Assembly (NCBI GenBank): GCA_963652075.1
Contig: CAVJRQ010000068.1
Span: forward strand, 1 to 24,030
Reading direction: 5' to 3'
Length of the DNA: 24,030 nt
DNA from: Phocaeicola_A sp963652075
GTDB lineage: Bacteria > Bacteroidota > Bacteroidia > Bacteroidales > Bacteroidaceae
Shown here: piece after piece, positions 23,481-24,030 of the stretch
How positions within the stretch are numbered: position 1 is the stretch's first letter
Layout: the number at the start of each line of letters is the position of its first letter
Made by a program: the position numbers and the translations under genes
Notes under the pieces: generated by a model
What the model was told of the DNA's origin: nothing
The model's database searches: none
What the model saw: only the letters and a program-made list of their open reading frames with translations

Positions 23481-23791
23481 TTCTTGCCCCTCCTTACCCG
23501 TTTAGGTATCAGTTTCTCGATTTCCCGAAGCGCCATCGGCGGCATGGGAAGTTCCGGCAGAATCTCCGCGAGACGGTTTTCCTGACCGAGCGCGCGTAGC
23601 AGGGAGATGAAATTGGCCAAGGTCAGGTTACGGCTGACTCCTTGTTCAAAATGGCTGATTGTCGTCTGGCTCACGCCCGACTGCTCGGCCAGCTCCTTTT
23701 GGCTCATGCGGGCTGCCAGTCGGTACTCCTTGACCCGCAGTGCCAGAAGTGTCAGCATATCGCTGTTTGTGGTATAGTTCGTTGCCTCCAT
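23477..23791 (-). CDS. hipB: HipB-type XRE antitoxin
   Basis: A 104-aa DNA-binding antitoxin and autorepressor. An XRE helix-turn-helix covers about 18-73 (MSQKELAEQSGVSQTTISHFEQGV). A proline-rich linker (LPELPMPPM) and a basic tail (KRVRRGKK) follow. The tail resembles the flexible HipB C-terminus but carries no obvious degron. The frame opens at 23806, but the ATG at 23791 (MEATNYTTNSDML) is preferred given the promoter box at 23817-23824 and the GGAGG-free short leader. Its stop overlaps the hipA start. The HTH is expected to repress its own promoter, although no clear inverted-repeat operator was recognised. Confidence 0.92.
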   Translation of the reverse strand: MEATNYTTNSDMLTLLALRVKEYRLAARMSQKELAEQSGVSQTTISHFEQGVSRNLTLANFISLLRALGQENRLAEILPELPMPPMALREIEKLIPKRVRRGKK

Positions 23792-23816
23792 AATGCAATA
23801 TATCACTATTTATGTG

Positions 23817-23824
23817 CAAAAGTA
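23817..23824 (-). promoter_or_regulatory. -7 box of the hipBA operon
   Basis: CAAAAGTA on the plus strand reads TACTTTTG on the minus strand (TAnnTTTG), 25 bp before the hipB ATG. The sequence upstream of it enters repeat copy R2 after only four bases, so the -33 region and any operator upstream are supplied by the repeat. Confidence 0.55.
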
Positions 23825-23828
23825 GCAA

Positions 23829-23971
23829 CAATTATCCATATATAGATATATAATTTCTCCTTTTTTAGCCTCCAGCCGTCCTTTTCTACCGCTTTATCAC
23901 CGGACTTGACGACAACCGTTTCCAAATAGGGATGACTTCGATTGTCAGGTTTCCCTCATCGCACGTACGTG
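23829..23971 (+). repeat. Long direct repeat, right copy (R2)
   Basis: A 143-bp direct copy of the element at 21961-22102. It has 101 identical bases (23871-23971), an AT-rich left part with a few changes, and the same terminal palindrome CACGTACGTG (23962-23971). It differs from R1 immediately after the palindrome, where a TCTCC spacer leads into the 22-bp tandem array. Confidence 0.92.
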
Positions 23972-23976
23972 TCTCC

Positions 23977-24030
23977 ACGTAAGTACTTTCATCGGGCAAC
24001 GTAAGTACTTTCATCGGGCAACGTAAGTAC
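23977..24030 (+). repeat. 22-bp tandem repeats running off the window
   Basis: A 22-bp unit (ACGTAAGTACTTTC then ATCGGGCA) occurs at 23977-23998 and 23999-24020 without mismatch, and a third copy starts at 24021 and is cut by the window end. Each unit contains the palindrome AAGTACTT. The regular two-helical-turn spacing resembles protein-binding iterons, but there are no spacers as in CRISPR and no replication gene is nearby. Confidence 0.9.

Noticed and set aside
21961..23971. Insertion sequence or composite transposon
   Set aside because: There is no transposase, the repeats are direct rather than carrying terminal inverted repeats, and no short target-site duplication outside them could be recognised.
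23977..24030. CRISPR array
   Set aside because: The 22-bp units are directly abutting with no variable spacers, and no cas genes are present.

Overview
The window looks like a chromosomal segment of a member of the Bacteroidales, probably Bacteroides-like. The evidence is the Bacteroidetes-type promoter (TAnnTTTG, sometimes with TTTG about 19 bp upstream) in front of several genes, Bacteroidetes-restricted families (DUF4494, DUF4286, a fimbrillin-type lipoprotein, a DUF5060/DUF4038 glycosidase) and the weak ribosome-binding sites. The species cannot be named from this sequence alone. Most of the window is ordinary core metabolism. The right end (about 20.9-24.0 kb) is accessory DNA.

Layout. 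(1) 0.2-2.6 kb, plus strand: lepA (EF4) followed 6 nt later by a Crp/Fnr-type regulator. (2) 2.6-5.7 kb, minus strand: an AMP-forming acyl-CoA synthetase, then a separate DUF4494-yggS pair; strong hairpins separate the units. (3) 5.8-8.3 kb, plus strand: a PLP aminotransferase with a well-formed promoter and, 4 nt downstream, a LolC/E-FtsX type permease. (4) 15.3 down to 8.4 kb, minus strand: a tightly packed run of eight genes, purU-hisH-hisA-hisF-hisIE-ftsE-lysC-lysA, combining late histidine biosynthesis, one-carbon metabolism, a cell-division ABC ATPase and the first and last steps of lysine synthesis. (5) 15.4-19.3 kb, plus strand: an aldo/keto reductase, an amidohydrolase-2 lactonase-like enzyme and a zinc alcohol dehydrogenase. 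Together these look like an oxidative sugar or polyol route. They are followed by DUF4286 and ruvC, which overlap at TGATG. (6) 20.9 down to 19.3 kb, minus strand: a secreted putative glycoside hydrolase.

(7) 21.0-24.0 kb, accessory: a fimbrillin-family lipoprotein gene with a run of ten G just upstream of its promoter ends inside the first copy of a 142-bp repeat. The second copy (143 bp; 101 bp identical) lies 1.87 kb further on. The two direct repeats bracket a complete hipBA toxin-antitoxin operon on the minus strand. Beyond the second copy begins an array of 22-bp tandem repeats that runs off the window. An orphan plus-strand promoter, resembling the hipB promoter, sits at the left end of the cassette and points into the 3' end of hipA. 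The main unexplained structure in the window is therefore a repeat-bounded, transposase-free hipBA cassette that appears to have truncated a surface fimbrillin gene.
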